From: Saprospiraceae bacterium
Lineage (GTDB): Bacteria > Bacteroidota > Bacteroidia > Chitinophagales > Saprospiraceae
Direction: 5' to 3'
Length of the DNA stretch: 40,459 nt
NCBI GenBank assembly: GCA_020629515.1
Contig: JAHDDE010000026.1
Span: forward strand, 6,108 to 46,566
Shown: positions 1 to 7,735 of the stretch, in pieces
How positions within the stretch are numbered: the first letter of the stretch is position 1
Layout of the letters: each line of letters starts with the position of its first letter
Program-made: the position numbers and the translations under genes
Notes under the pieces: model-generated
What the model saw: the letters and a program-made list of their open reading frames with translations, nothing else
Database searches by the model: none
What the model was told of the DNA's origin: nothing

Positions 1-272
1 AAGATGAAGATGAAGATGAAGATGATAAAGAAACGGAAATTAAAGACCTTGTTGAAGGATTAATTGAATGTTATAGGTTCAGATATCCGATTGAACTGAT
101 CGATGATAATAGAGAAGGATACGAAGCCAATGATGATAATGAGTTGATAGAAATCCTTAGCACCTACAAAATAGAAAAATTGAATTATCCTGTATATCTA
201 ACTAATGAAAATGAGGATGACATTCGAATTAATAATAATAATCAGTTGAAACGAGTCAAAAAGTGCGATTAG
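1..272 (+). CDS. C-terminal fragment of an acidic protein (5' end outside window)
   Basis: An open frame enters from the left edge (first full codon at base 3) and stops at TAG 270-272, giving about 89 residues. It begins in an Asp/Glu repeat (DEDEDEDD), then a mixed, mostly hydrophilic segment rich in Asp, Glu and Asn, ending in RVKKCD. No family is recognisable. The acidic run could be a low-complexity linker, with the rest a small C-terminal domain. No signal, membrane segment or catalytic motif is visible in the part present. The only support is the continuous frame plus coding-like composition, so the product cannot be named. Confidence 0.55.
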   Translation, partial: DEDEDEDDKETEIKDLVEGLIECYRFRYPIELIDDNREGYEANDDNELIEILSTYKIEKLNYPVYLTNENEDDIRINNNNQLKRVKKCD

Positions 273-384
273 TCTATATAAATAATCACAATATTTATTA
301 TTCAAATAGTAGGATCTAATAGTATTCAAGTAAGGAAAAGACTTGCTTTAATATAAACTATTCACTTCCTTCAAAGACTCATGA

Positions 385-738
385 TCAAACGAAGTCCTCT
401 TCTCTATAGCCAGACCACAATCTGCTTTTCTCTGAATTGAGATTACCATATTTTGGCCCTGCAATCCTTGCCATCTCTTTATGAACTTGTGCTTCATATT
501 CTTCTATATCAAAATAGTCCGTCCCTGGCCATCCAAAAATGGATACGTACATTACAATTAGGATTAAGCCAAAGATCAGAATAGGCAGCCTTAACCAAAA
601 TCCTACCTCCCCTCCCAGTTTTATACTGAGTACAAACAGAAAAAAGGAAATAGATCCAAAAACTGTTGCAGTTGTTATAAAACCTCTTTTGGCTTTCACT
701 TTTTTCTCTGCCTTTTTACGCAGTTTTTCATACTCCAT
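385..738 (-). CDS. 2TM-domain small membrane protein
   Basis: This 117-residue protein has two hydrophobic helices, about residues 20-42 (ITTATVFGSISFFLFVLSIK) and 50-70 (LPILIFGLILIVMYVSIFGW). They are preceded by a very basic N-terminus (KLRKKAEKKVKAKRGF) and followed by an amphipathic tail ending in a soluble stretch. The order basic helix, two membrane spans, then a conserved-looking EEYEAQVHKEMARI segment fits the 2TM family (PF13239-like) that is common in Bacteroidota and of unknown function. It stands alone and points away from the mutarotase-like gene. Role unknown; the inner membrane is the expected location. Confidence 0.7.
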   Translation of the reverse strand: MEYEKLRKKAEKKVKAKRGFITTATVFGSISFFLFVLSIKLGGEVGFWLRLPILIFGLILIVMYVSIFGWPGTDYFDIEEYEAQVHKEMARIAGPKYGNLNSEKSRLWSGYREEDFV

Positions 739-866
739 AAGATTATCTAATTTATATGCTCAAAATCATCTTAAATCCTTTCCATATCAAGAATATTCGG
801 CCAATCACACAAATAAACAGACTAACTTTGAAGTCTAATACCTGTCTTCTTGAACAACACAATGAA

Positions 867-1751
867 ATGCCTCAAGTTTTAAGTAATTCTAATATCGAAG
901 TAATCATCGACCGACCTCTTGAGGGTTACACCGGTTCCAGGTTTGATTGGACCGGAAAGATTAGACAGATTTATTTCAAAGGTCAGCCCATGCTGACTAC
1001 AGAACGCCATGATGACCGTGATCACCTCAAATATGGCGAAGGTTTGTATAATGAATTTGGAATAAAGCACGCCTTAGGATTTGAAGAAATCCGAATAGGT
1101 GAGCAGTTTCATAAAATTGGAATAGGCCTACTCACCAAAGAATCTTCAACATATAAGTTCAATCAAGAACATAAAGTTGAGGCCGCTGATTTTTCTATTG
1201 ATTGTTCTCCCTTGAGAATGTCAATCCACTGTATCGGCAAAGCATGTAATGGATACGCATACCACCTCAAGAAAGAGATCAGTCTACTGTCCCAAGGCTT
1301 AATTATTGACTATCAATTAATCAATCAAGGAAATCGAATTATAAAGACCACAGAATACACGCATAACTTCCTAAACATACCTCACTCTACTGCCCATGGT
1401 GTGCAAGTATCTCTACCAATGGCTATCGATCTCCAAAGATGTGAAGAATTAGTAAATCCCGAAAAGTTAGCCGTAGTAAGCACAAATCATATCAGGTTAG
1501 TGGGACACCCTTCCACCGCCATATATTACAGTAACCTTAGTGGAGATCAAAAGGTGCCTGCCACATGGACCAAAATCAATGAACAAACAAAAGTGTCAAT
1601 ACAAGAAACAGGTGACTTCAGGACTAATCAAATCAATCTATGGGGTCTCGGTCATGTGATCAGTCCCGAGCTTTTCTATCTAATTAATCTTGCTCCAGAG
1701 CAACAAGCTAAATGGTCACGCAAATACACATTTGAGCAGTTATTAGATTAA
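867..1751 (+). CDS. Aldose 1-epimerase/galactose-mutarotase-like protein
   Basis: The protein is 294 residues if it starts at ATG 867 (MPQVLSNSN). The frame is open from ATG 756, but the 37 extra residues look non-coding. The sequence has the beta-rich character of the galactose-mutarotase-like superfamily: SRFDWTGKIRQIYFKGQPMLT near the start, repeated strands, and TEYTHNFLNIPH, where His residues could sit in the sugar-binding cleft. The family interconverts anomers of sugars or binds sugar-like ligands; substrate here is unknown. No signal peptide is seen, so it is probably cytoplasmic. Its stop overlaps the stop of the convergent esterase gene in the palindrome TTAA at 1748-1751. TAACTTTG at 823-830 fits the -7 consensus, but no good -33 element is seen. 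Confidence 0.68.
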   Translation: MPQVLSNSNIEVIIDRPLEGYTGSRFDWTGKIRQIYFKGQPMLTTERHDDRDHLKYGEGLYNEFGIKHALGFEEIRIGEQFHKIGIGLLTKESSTYKFNQEHKVEAADFSIDCSPLRMSIHCIGKACNGYAYHLKKEISLLSQGLIIDYQLINQGNRIIKTTEYTHNFLNIPHSTAHGVQVSLPMAIDLQRCEELVNPEKLAVVSTNHIRLVGHPSTAIYYSNLSGDQKVPATWTKINEQTKVSIQETGDFRTNQINLWGLGHVISPELFYLINLAPEQQAKWSRKYTFEQLLD

Positions 1752-3472
1752 TATCGCCAGCTACTAAGATCTGCTCCTTTGGGCGCTCTATTTTGTACTT
1801 CTTTTGCCCATTTAGTAATAAACATTCTATGATATCTCAATCGAGAGATATGATTACCATTTTCGTGATCACCGTTCCAACAGTGCTCGGCTCGATCCCC
1901 ATAATCCACTTCACCTTCATAATAGGGATCAGATGTATCTTCTAATATTTCTTCTGTTAAGTAAACAGCATTGTTTAGATAATAGTTATCCATATCACCA
2001 CAGTACAAATGAATTTTACCTCGCCATGAATTTCCAAATTTGTTCCAATCTCGCTTTAAAATATAAGCTAGGTCATAATTCTCCCTCCAGTATGACGCCA
2101 CCTCTTTATCGATAACTCCACTTTTTCGATCCCATATCGGCATCGGGTATCCATCAGGTCCAACTGGCGAATAAGTCGCTTCCCATACGTCCCATTGTTG
2201 TCCAGATCTTGACTTATCGCCTAAGGCTAACTCTCGCAGGTTCATGTCACGTAGTGCAGCATCCACATGGCCCAAATAATCCCTATGCCCCGGCCTTAAT
2301 GTTTTTCTGAATGGGCCTTCTTGATAATAGGCGTTTTCATCTTCATAGATATTGACTGCACAATAGGCTCTAAAATCTATCGGATCTGGGCAAGCAGCAT
2401 AGGCTCCATTATACTCGTCTGGGTACATCACTTGTACCGCCAAGGCTTCCCATCCTCCAGTGGAACCACCATAGACGAATCGAGACCATCCTTCACCAAT
2501 TCCTCTAAAAATTTTCTCTATATGAGGTATTAATTCATAAGTTATTGCATCACCATAGGGGCCTTGGTTAGCGCTATTGACCGCATATGAATCGTCATAA
2601 AAAGGTGTAGGATGCTGAATCAATATAGCTAACACTCTTGGAAAATCAGGGCCTGTCCATAATTTATAAAAATCATAGGCTTCTTGTTGTACTATCTTGT
2701 TATATCCCTCTATACCAAATCGCTCCGAATAGTCTGGTTCCAAATTAGGATCAGGTGGAGTTGTCCTCCATCCACTAAAATCTGAAGGAAAATGACCATG
2801 CATAATGGCCAACGGATATTTCACATTAGGGTGACTATCAAACCCCTCTGGCAGCAAAATGTGTGCTCCGAGATACATGTCTCGACCCCAAAAATTACTT
2901 AATAACTCACTTCTGATTTTGATATGTTTTACATACTTGGTGTCTTCAGGAGGAATTATCTCTGGTATCACTTCGGTGAGTTTGATGCTAATCTTTTCAT
3001 CAGATGATGCATCAATCCGCATTTTCTGAGGAATACTATAAATGTTACCTGGCGCTCTATTCCATTGTTGCCCTTCGCCCCTGTCCATAGGCATAATCAC
3101 AGTGTGTCCATCTGATCTATCAAATATCTCATATCTATGAAACAAGGCCTGGACAAAATATTCTCCTTCCGGAAGCTCTTTAAAACTTTGGATAGGATAC
3201 CCGAAACTTTCAACCTCGAACGAAACTATTTTCTTATCCTTCCAATTTTCTACATTCATACCAAATACCTGGGCAGTAGCGGCATCATCTCTCACAGCAA
3301 ATCGGGGTTCTGTCTCGTCATTATCTGATATAATCAAGATTATCCTACCCTGATCAATTGCATAATCCTCGGGAAAAGAAATCTCTATAGATAGATTTAC
3401 CTTGTCATCAGTGGAATTAGATTGACAAGCTACAATGATCATCGAAGTAATTAAGACAAAGAGTAAGCGCAT
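1748..3472 (-). CDS. Esterase-like alpha/beta-hydrolase lipoprotein
   Basis: The 574-residue protein starts with a lipoprotein signal (MRLLFVLITSMIIVAC, lipid Cys about 16). Residues about 25-180 form a beta-rich N-terminal domain. The remainder resembles the putative-esterase (enterochelin esterase/Fes-like) alpha/beta-hydrolases: a strand with YPLAIMHGHFP at about 219, then the nucleophile elbow YGGSTGGW with Ser about 337. Acidic and His residues near the C-terminus (YCGDMDNYY, GDHENGNH) are candidates for the rest of the triad. It should act at the cell surface or in the periplasm on an ester; the substrate cannot be told. A hairpin at 3560-3577 separates it from the upstream polyamine cluster, so it is probably a separate transcript. 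Confidence 0.78.
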   Translation of the reverse strand: MRLLFVLITSMIIVACQSNSTDDKVNLSIEISFPEDYAIDQGRIILIISDNDETEPRFAVRDDAATAQVFGMNVENWKDKKIVSFEVESFGYPIQSFKELPEGEYFVQALFHRYEIFDRSDGHTVIMPMDRGEGQQWNRAPGNIYSIPQKMRIDASSDEKISIKLTEVIPEIIPPEDTKYVKHIKIRSELLSNFWGRDMYLGAHILLPEGFDSHPNVKYPLAIMHGHFPSDFSGWRTTPPDPNLEPDYSERFGIEGYNKIVQQEAYDFYKLWTGPDFPRVLAILIQHPTPFYDDSYAVNSANQGPYGDAITYELIPHIEKIFRGIGEGWSRFVYGGSTGGWEALAVQVMYPDEYNGAYAACPDPIDFRAYCAVNIYEDENAYYQEGPFRKTLRPGHRDYLGHVDAALRDMNLRELALGDKSRSGQQWDVWEATYSPVGPDGYPMPIWDRKSGVIDKEVASYWRENYDLAYILKRDWNKFGNSWRGKIHLYCGDMDNYYLNNAVYLTEEILEDTSDPYYEGEVDYGDRAEHCWNGDHENGNHISRLRYHRMFITKWAKEVQNRAPKGADLSSWRY

Positions 3473-3559
3473 GATATCAAAAGGTTAATTCACTTAAAGA
3501 TAAATAACACAATCAATATCCCACATAGGAATAATTATAAGGGCAATCTCACACTATTA

Positions 3560-3577
3560 AGTCCATAAAAATGGACT
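3560..3577. terminator. Hairpin between polyamine cluster and esterase gene
   Basis: AGTCCAT, loop AAAA, ATGGACT form a perfect 7-bp stem. On the plus strand it is followed by ATTTAATTTTTTA. It lies 10 bases after the stop of the AstE-like gene (minus) and about 90 bases before the esterase start, so it most likely ends the minus-strand polyamine-cluster transcript. The T tract on that strand is weak. Confidence 0.5.
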
Positions 3578-3587
3578 ATTTAATTTT

Positions 3588-4547
3588 TTACTTTATAATT
3601 CCCAAATGTAAAATTCTGCCTCCAGTCTGATTTACAGGACTTACACTTCGCCCTATAACGACTCCTTTTTCAGGGGCTTTATAATCTTTTATGATATCAC
3701 CAAAAATATTCCTAAGCGTAGCGATTACGTCTCCTTCATGAACGATATCAGTTACATTGGGATGTACAGTGAGTAGTCCTCCGACATCACTATAGATCCA
3801 ATAAGATCTATCACAAATAATGGTTTCATCAGATATCTCTTCTACTAAAGAATCCGTCATTTTCAAATAACCCAGCAAATTGTGAATGCCTGTTAAGCCA
3901 TCTCTAATCATTCCTTTTTGAAAAAGATTTGGATTGCCGACTTCTAAAGTGATGGCAGGTATATTCAACTCCCCTGCAGTACCTCTGAGCGTCCCATCAC
4001 TTGGAGGATTATGAACAATAATCTGGGCATTCTGCAGGAGTGCCATCCTTCTCACTGTCTCATCCTTCATATCAGCTCGGATATAATAAGAATTGACCCG
4101 CCCATTACTTGCTGTATGCAGATCAACTAAGTAATCAAAATGTCTGACAAGTTTATCAACCACTCGCCATGCATATACTTGACTGACCGTCCCATCTTTC
4201 TTGCCTGGCATAATATGATTGAGGTCAACTCCATCTAAGAATCTTCGTTTTTTGCGTAAATATGAAGGCACATTCACAATCGGCACACCAATAATAGTCC
4301 CTGATAATTTATTGGGTTGAATTTCTTTAAACAATCTTTGGATTACAGGTATTCCGTTTAATTCATTGCCGTGTACAGCTGCAGTCAAGCCGAGTACAGG
4401 TCCATCATTAAGGCCTTTGGCCACCATTAGTGGCACCTTCACTGGCAATCCCATACCATCTTCAACAAGATCAATATAACAGTGAACTTTTTGTCCCTTA
4501 TCTATATCTTCGAGAGCTAATTTATCTATATGTATGACATCTTTCAT
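3588..4547 (-). CDS. Succinylglutamate desuccinylase/aspartoacylase-family amidohydrolase
   Basis: The 319-residue zinc carboxypeptidase-fold enzyme belongs to the AstE/AspA family. Zinc ligands are visible as HGNE (His59, Glu62) and DLHT (His144). The usual DLNRxFPG motif appears as DLNHIMPG (108-115), so the Arg that contacts the substrate carboxylate is replaced by His. Family members cleave N-acyl amino acids or related amides. The start codon overlaps the stop of the ATP-grasp gene by one base (TAATG), a sign of translational coupling. A ligase and an amidohydrolase made together suggest either processing of the ligase product or reversible modification. The substrate is unknown; being the last gene of a polyamine cluster, it may act on an acylated polyamine or amino acid. 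Confidence 0.82.
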   Translation of the reverse strand: MKDVIHIDKLALEDIDKGQKVHCYIDLVEDGMGLPVKVPLMVAKGLNDGPVLGLTAAVHGNELNGIPVIQRLFKEIQPNKLSGTIIGVPIVNVPSYLRKKRRFLDGVDLNHIMPGKKDGTVSQVYAWRVVDKLVRHFDYLVDLHTASNGRVNSYYIRADMKDETVRRMALLQNAQIIVHNPPSDGTLRGTAGELNIPAITLEVGNPNLFQKGMIRDGLTGIHNLLGYLKMTDSLVEEISDETIICDRSYWIYSDVGGLLTVHPNVTDIVHEGDVIATLRNIFGDIIKDYKAPEKGVVIGRSVSPVNQTGGRILHLGIIK

Positions 4548-5548
4548 TACATTCTTTTTAAGACATTCTGAACTATTAGATCAACACCTCTTTCCACTAA
4601 TGGCTGCTCCGTTAGTTGAGCCATCTGAGGCAACCCTCCAATACTTGTTGTATTTATTTCTGACAGGACTCTTTTATTATCATCATTAACCAAAGTATCA
4701 ATTCCATACATCACAATGCCTTTCGAGGATAATAAGCGATCTACATTATGAATTATATTGATCTCCTCTTCAGTTACCTCCGTATGATGAGAAGTACCAC
4801 CCATAGCCACATTGCACATCCAAGATTGAGGTGGTGGAAGTCGCAATGACGCCCCCATGACCTGCCCATCAATGACTATGATCCTCTTATCACCCTGATT
4901 TACATTTTTCAAATACTTCACGGCTAAATATGGGGTTGGCTTTTCTTCATACTCCCGAATAAATTGTAATAAAGGCCGTAAATTTTGTCCATTTGAGACA
5001 CTTTCATTTTCTATCTTCAGTATCCCCCTTCCGCCATATTCTCTTAGAGGTTTTAAGATACAAGTGAAATTTTGGCTAAATGCAAGTATATCTTCGATAG
5101 TATTACAAATCATCATCGGCGGACATAATTCTTGAAAATTCATTAAGAATGCCTTACTACCCGTTTCATAAATTCCCGAAGGTTGGTTGATAATTATTTT
5201 GTTTTTAAATAATTCTGCTAAATAAGTCAAGAAACCTTGATCCAAAGGAGGAGGTAATCGCATCCACACAAAGTCATATCCAGACGCTGATGATACTGTG
5301 CTACACTCGTCCAAGGGATGATAATCTTTACTAAAATAGAAGTGTTGATCAATCGAAGTAGTATAAATCATTTCAGATTCCTCTCCACTAAAGAAAGAAT
5401 GATTCTTGCTAAGTCCTCGGCTCGCAATGTCTACCTTAGACACCAATGGATGCAAGAATAAGGTGCGAGCTAAACTGTATAGAGAATTTTCAGAAGAATG
5501 ATTAGAGTGATCAGTGAGTATAAGCACCTTAAGTTTACTCATCCTCAT
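4547..5548 (-). CDS. Glutathione-synthetase-like ATP-grasp ligase
   Basis: This 333-residue protein resembles prokaryotic glutathione synthetase (GshB) along its length. A GshB-like DFVWMRLPPPLDQGFLTYL segment precedes IINQPSGIYETGSK, then the ATP-grasp core ILKPLREYGGRGI, GDKRIIVIDGQVMGASLR, and the Mg2+-binding SEINTTSIGGL near the C-terminus. Family chemistry is ATP-dependent amide formation through an acyl phosphate. It is unlikely to be a housekeeping glutathione synthetase, because no glutamate-cysteine ligase is nearby and its neighbours are polyamine enzymes. It overlaps the acidic-protein gene by 14 bases and the AstE-like gene by one, so all three are probably translated together. 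ATG 5542 is an alternative start. Substrates are unknown. Confidence 0.8.
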   Translation of the reverse strand: MRMSKLKVLILTDHSNHSSENSLYSLARTLFLHPLVSKVDIASRGLSKNHSFFSGEESEMIYTTSIDQHFYFSKDYHPLDECSTVSSASGYDFVWMRLPPPLDQGFLTYLAELFKNKIIINQPSGIYETGSKAFLMNFQELCPPMMICNTIEDILAFSQNFTCILKPLREYGGRGILKIENESVSNGQNLRPLLQFIREYEEKPTPYLAVKYLKNVNQGDKRIIVIDGQVMGASLRLPPPQSWMCNVAMGGTSHHTEVTEEEINIIHNVDRLLSSKGIVMYGIDTLVNDDNKRVLSEINTTSIGGLPQMAQLTEQPLVERGVDLIVQNVLKRM

Positions 5549-5840
5549 CGTCCTCTTGAGCCAGACTTTCGTTCAATCTTTCTTCTGCTTCTTCTAATAG
5601 AAAGCCATCATCATCAAAGTCTTCATCCTCTTCGATGATTTCTTGCGCTTCTTGTTTAGTCATCCGAATTAGATAATAAAAATCGCTTGCCTCAAATGGA
5701 AGGGCCGAAACAAATTTGCCTTCTCGATTTTTAAATTGAATTAATTTTTTTTCAAACCCTCTGGGGTTCTCAAGCTTAATCTGTGCAATGATATCATCAG
5801 AAAGTTTGTCATAATCTTTAATAATCCTTGGCTTATTCAT
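5535..5840 (-). CDS. Small acidic protein with Asp/Glu-rich tail, unknown function
   Basis: The 101-residue protein has a compact N-terminal part of about 65 residues (IIKDYDKLSDDIIAQIKLEN, then FEKKLIQFKNREGKFVSALPFE, then YYLIRMT). The remaining third is extremely acidic (EEDEDFDDDGF to EDDEDE). From memory, similar small proteins recur in Bacteroidota and are sometimes mislabelled as DNA primase; no primase motif is seen. It lies between the DHS-like gene (74 bases upstream) and the ATP-grasp ligase, which it overlaps by 14 bases. That position makes it a candidate carrier, substrate or polycation-binding partner for the cluster. That role is inference; the sequence shows only a small domain and an acidic tail. 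Confidence 0.75.
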   Translation of the reverse strand: MNKPRIIKDYDKLSDDIIAQIKLENPRGFEKKLIQFKNREGKFVSALPFEASDFYYLIRMTKQEAQEIIEEDEDFDDDGFLLEEAEERLNESLAQEDDEDE

Positions 5841-5914
5841 AACACATTATTTATACAATTAAATTTTGTTTTGATCATTTCTTATCGATTGAATTTCTTT
5901 TGGTTACTATGGGG

Positions 5915-6889
5915 CTACCAATTAAGTAAATAGGCAAAAATGAGAGGAGCAACTATTGTTGCATCTGACTCGATCACAAACTTTGGAGTTTGTGGCAATA
6001 ATTTGCCCCATGTTATTTTCTCATTTGGGACCGCACCGGAGTAAGAACCATAACTCGTGGTACTATCGCTTATTTGACAGAAATACGACCACATAGGGAT
6101 GTCCTCTAACAACAAATCTTGATGCAACATAGGCACCACACATATTGGAAAATCTCCAGCTATACCCCCTCCAATTTGAAAAAATCCTATTTGGGAATCT
6201 TTCGTGGTCTTTTGATACCATTCTGCCAAGTACATCATATATTCTATACCAGACTTCATGGTAGATGGAACCAATTCATTCTCCATACAATAAGAGGCGA
6301 AAAAATTACCACAGGTAGAATCTTCCCAACCAGGAACGATGATAGGTAGACCTTTTTCTGCAGCAGCTAATAACCAACTATCTTTAGGGTCTATTTGATA
6401 AGAATCAATCAATCGATCGCTTTTGAGTATTTGATAGAAGTATTCATGAGGAAAAAATCGCTTTCCTTGGTCATCTGCTCTTTTCCACACTTCGTACAAG
6501 TGATGTTCGATGGCTCTCATAGCTTCAGCCTCAGGTATACAAGTATCCGTTACTCGGTTATAATGTTGATCCAGAAGTGCTTTTTCTTCTGTAGGTGAGA
6601 GATCTCTATAATTTGGTATACGCTTGTAATGATTGTGTGCTACTAAGTTGAATACATCTTCTTCAAGATTAGCCCCCGTACAAGTTATAATATGGACTTT
6701 ATCTTGTCTGATCATTTCTGCAAGAGACTTTCCTAATTCGGCCGTGCTCATGGCCCCAGCCATTGTAATCATCATTTTATTACCAGCCTCTAACTGCCGC
6801 TCGTATGCTACTGCCGCATCTACCAAAGAAGCCGCATTAAAATGCTTGAAATGATCAATTATAAAGCTCGAAATTTTTCCTTTTTGCAT
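5915..6889 (-). CDS. Deoxyhypusine synthase homologue lacking the catalytic lysine
   Basis: The 324-residue protein aligns with deoxyhypusine synthase (DHS): an N-terminal MITMAGAMSTAELGKSLAEMI region, the NAD-site segment TGANLEEDVF (71-80), and FFQIGGGIAGDF (about 236-247) followed by GSYSGAVPNEKITWGKL. DHS moves the aminobutyl group of spermidine via NAD and an enamine-imine bound to a lysine in the eukaryotic motif GGGVVKHH. Here the motif reads GGGIAGDF, so the lysine position is Gly245 and both His are lost. It may therefore do related NAD-dependent polyamine chemistry (for example homospermidine formation) without an enzyme-lysine imine, or something else. It abuts the agmatinase gene with no intervening base. 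Identity as a DHS-family protein is firm; the reaction is not. Confidence 0.88.
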   Translation of the reverse strand: MQKGKISSFIIDHFKHFNAASLVDAAVAYERQLEAGNKMMITMAGAMSTAELGKSLAEMIRQDKVHIITCTGANLEEDVFNLVAHNHYKRIPNYRDLSPTEEKALLDQHYNRVTDTCIPEAEAMRAIEHHLYEVWKRADDQGKRFFPHEYFYQILKSDRLIDSYQIDPKDSWLLAAAEKGLPIIVPGWEDSTCGNFFASYCMENELVPSTMKSGIEYMMYLAEWYQKTTKDSQIGFFQIGGGIAGDFPICVVPMLHQDLLLEDIPMWSYFCQISDSTTSYGSYSGAVPNEKITWGKLLPQTPKFVIESDATIVAPLIFAYLLNW

Positions 6890-7732
6890 TTATTTGAATT
6901 TATAGGATAGCATTTTATAATATAATTTAGCCGCCAGGAATTGAGGTGCGTGGAATTGAGCTATTGGAGCTAATTCTACAATATCAAATCCAACTACATT
7001 CTTTTTTTCAAATACCTTTTTAAGGTAATTCGTCAAAGTATACCAGTCCAACCCTCCTGGTTCAGGAGTACCTGTAGCAGGCATGATTGATGGATCAAAA
7101 ACGTCAAGATCAAGAGTGATATAGACTTGTTCTGTCATCTGATCGATTGACCTATCAACCCAATTATCAGTGTGAGACATTTCATGGGCAAAGTAGGTTT
7201 TTGCTAAATCCATATTGTCTCTCTCAGATTGATCCATGCTCCTTATTCCTACCTGTATAAGATTACAATGTTGACTTGCATTGTAAAGAGCACAGGCATG
7301 ATTATAGGGAGTACCCCCATAGGTAGGGCGCAAGTCGGCATGAGCATCAAGTTGAAGGACTGTTATGTTATCATAAGTTTCATGAAAGGCTTTGATAATT
7401 CCTATACTTATCGAATGTTCGCCTCCAAAGAAGGTCAAATATTTGTCCGTTTTAAGTAGCTCCTGAGTTTTAGCATATACCTGCTCAAACATCGCTTCTG
7501 GGCTCGAAAAATTTGACCATCTCTTAGGTAGATGTATTCCTTTATGATATACTTCAGTACCTGTCTCTATATCATAAAGTTCCATATTGGCCGCAGCATC
7601 AAGGAATGCCTCAAATCCCCTGTCAGCTCCTTTCCCCCAAGTACTCGTCCCATCAAATGGTATAGACTGAAGAATGATCTGCGCATTCATATAATCTGCA
7701 TATTCCTCAGGTATTCCTGCAAATGTTCTCAT
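6890..7732 (-). CDS. speB: Agmatinase (ureohydrolase family)
   Basis: This 280-residue binuclear-manganese ureohydrolase shows all the metal motifs: GGEHS (His106), DAHAD (Asp129, His131, Asp133) and DLDVFDP (Asp208, Asp210). It should hydrolyse agmatine to putrescine and urea in the cytoplasm. The family also includes arginases and guanidinobutyrase, but an arginine decarboxylase gene four bases upstream makes agmatine the natural substrate. The length is slightly short for the family but complete. It sits in the middle of a tightly packed minus-strand operon: decarboxylase, agmatinase, DHS-like. Confidence 0.9.
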   Translation of the reverse strand: MRTFAGIPEEYADYMNAQIILQSIPFDGTSTWGKGADRGFEAFLDAAANMELYDIETGTEVYHKGIHLPKRWSNFSSPEAMFEQVYAKTQELLKTDKYLTFFGGEHSISIGIIKAFHETYDNITVLQLDAHADLRPTYGGTPYNHACALYNASQHCNLIQVGIRSMDQSERDNMDLAKTYFAHEMSHTDNWVDRSIDQMTEQVYITLDLDVFDPSIMPATGTPEPGGLDWYTLTNYLKKVFEKKNVVGFDIVELAPIAQFHAPQFLAAKLYYKMLSYKFK

Positions 7733-7735
7733 GAT

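Noticed and set aside
539-838. Plus-strand ORF of 99 codons overlapping the 2TM gene
   Set aside because: It runs antisense to the convincing membrane-protein gene at 385-738; its product has no recognisable domain, and the composition is that of an antisense shadow.
756-866. Upstream extension of the mutarotase-like protein
   Set aside because: The 37 extra residues do not look like family sequence and follow the gene-free leader; ATG 867 gives a normal start.
4547-5548. Calling the ATP-grasp gene a true glutathione synthetase (gshB)
   Set aside because: It shares the fold and motifs, but there is no gamma-glutamylcysteine-forming gene nearby and the neighbours are polyamine enzymes; the substrate is open.
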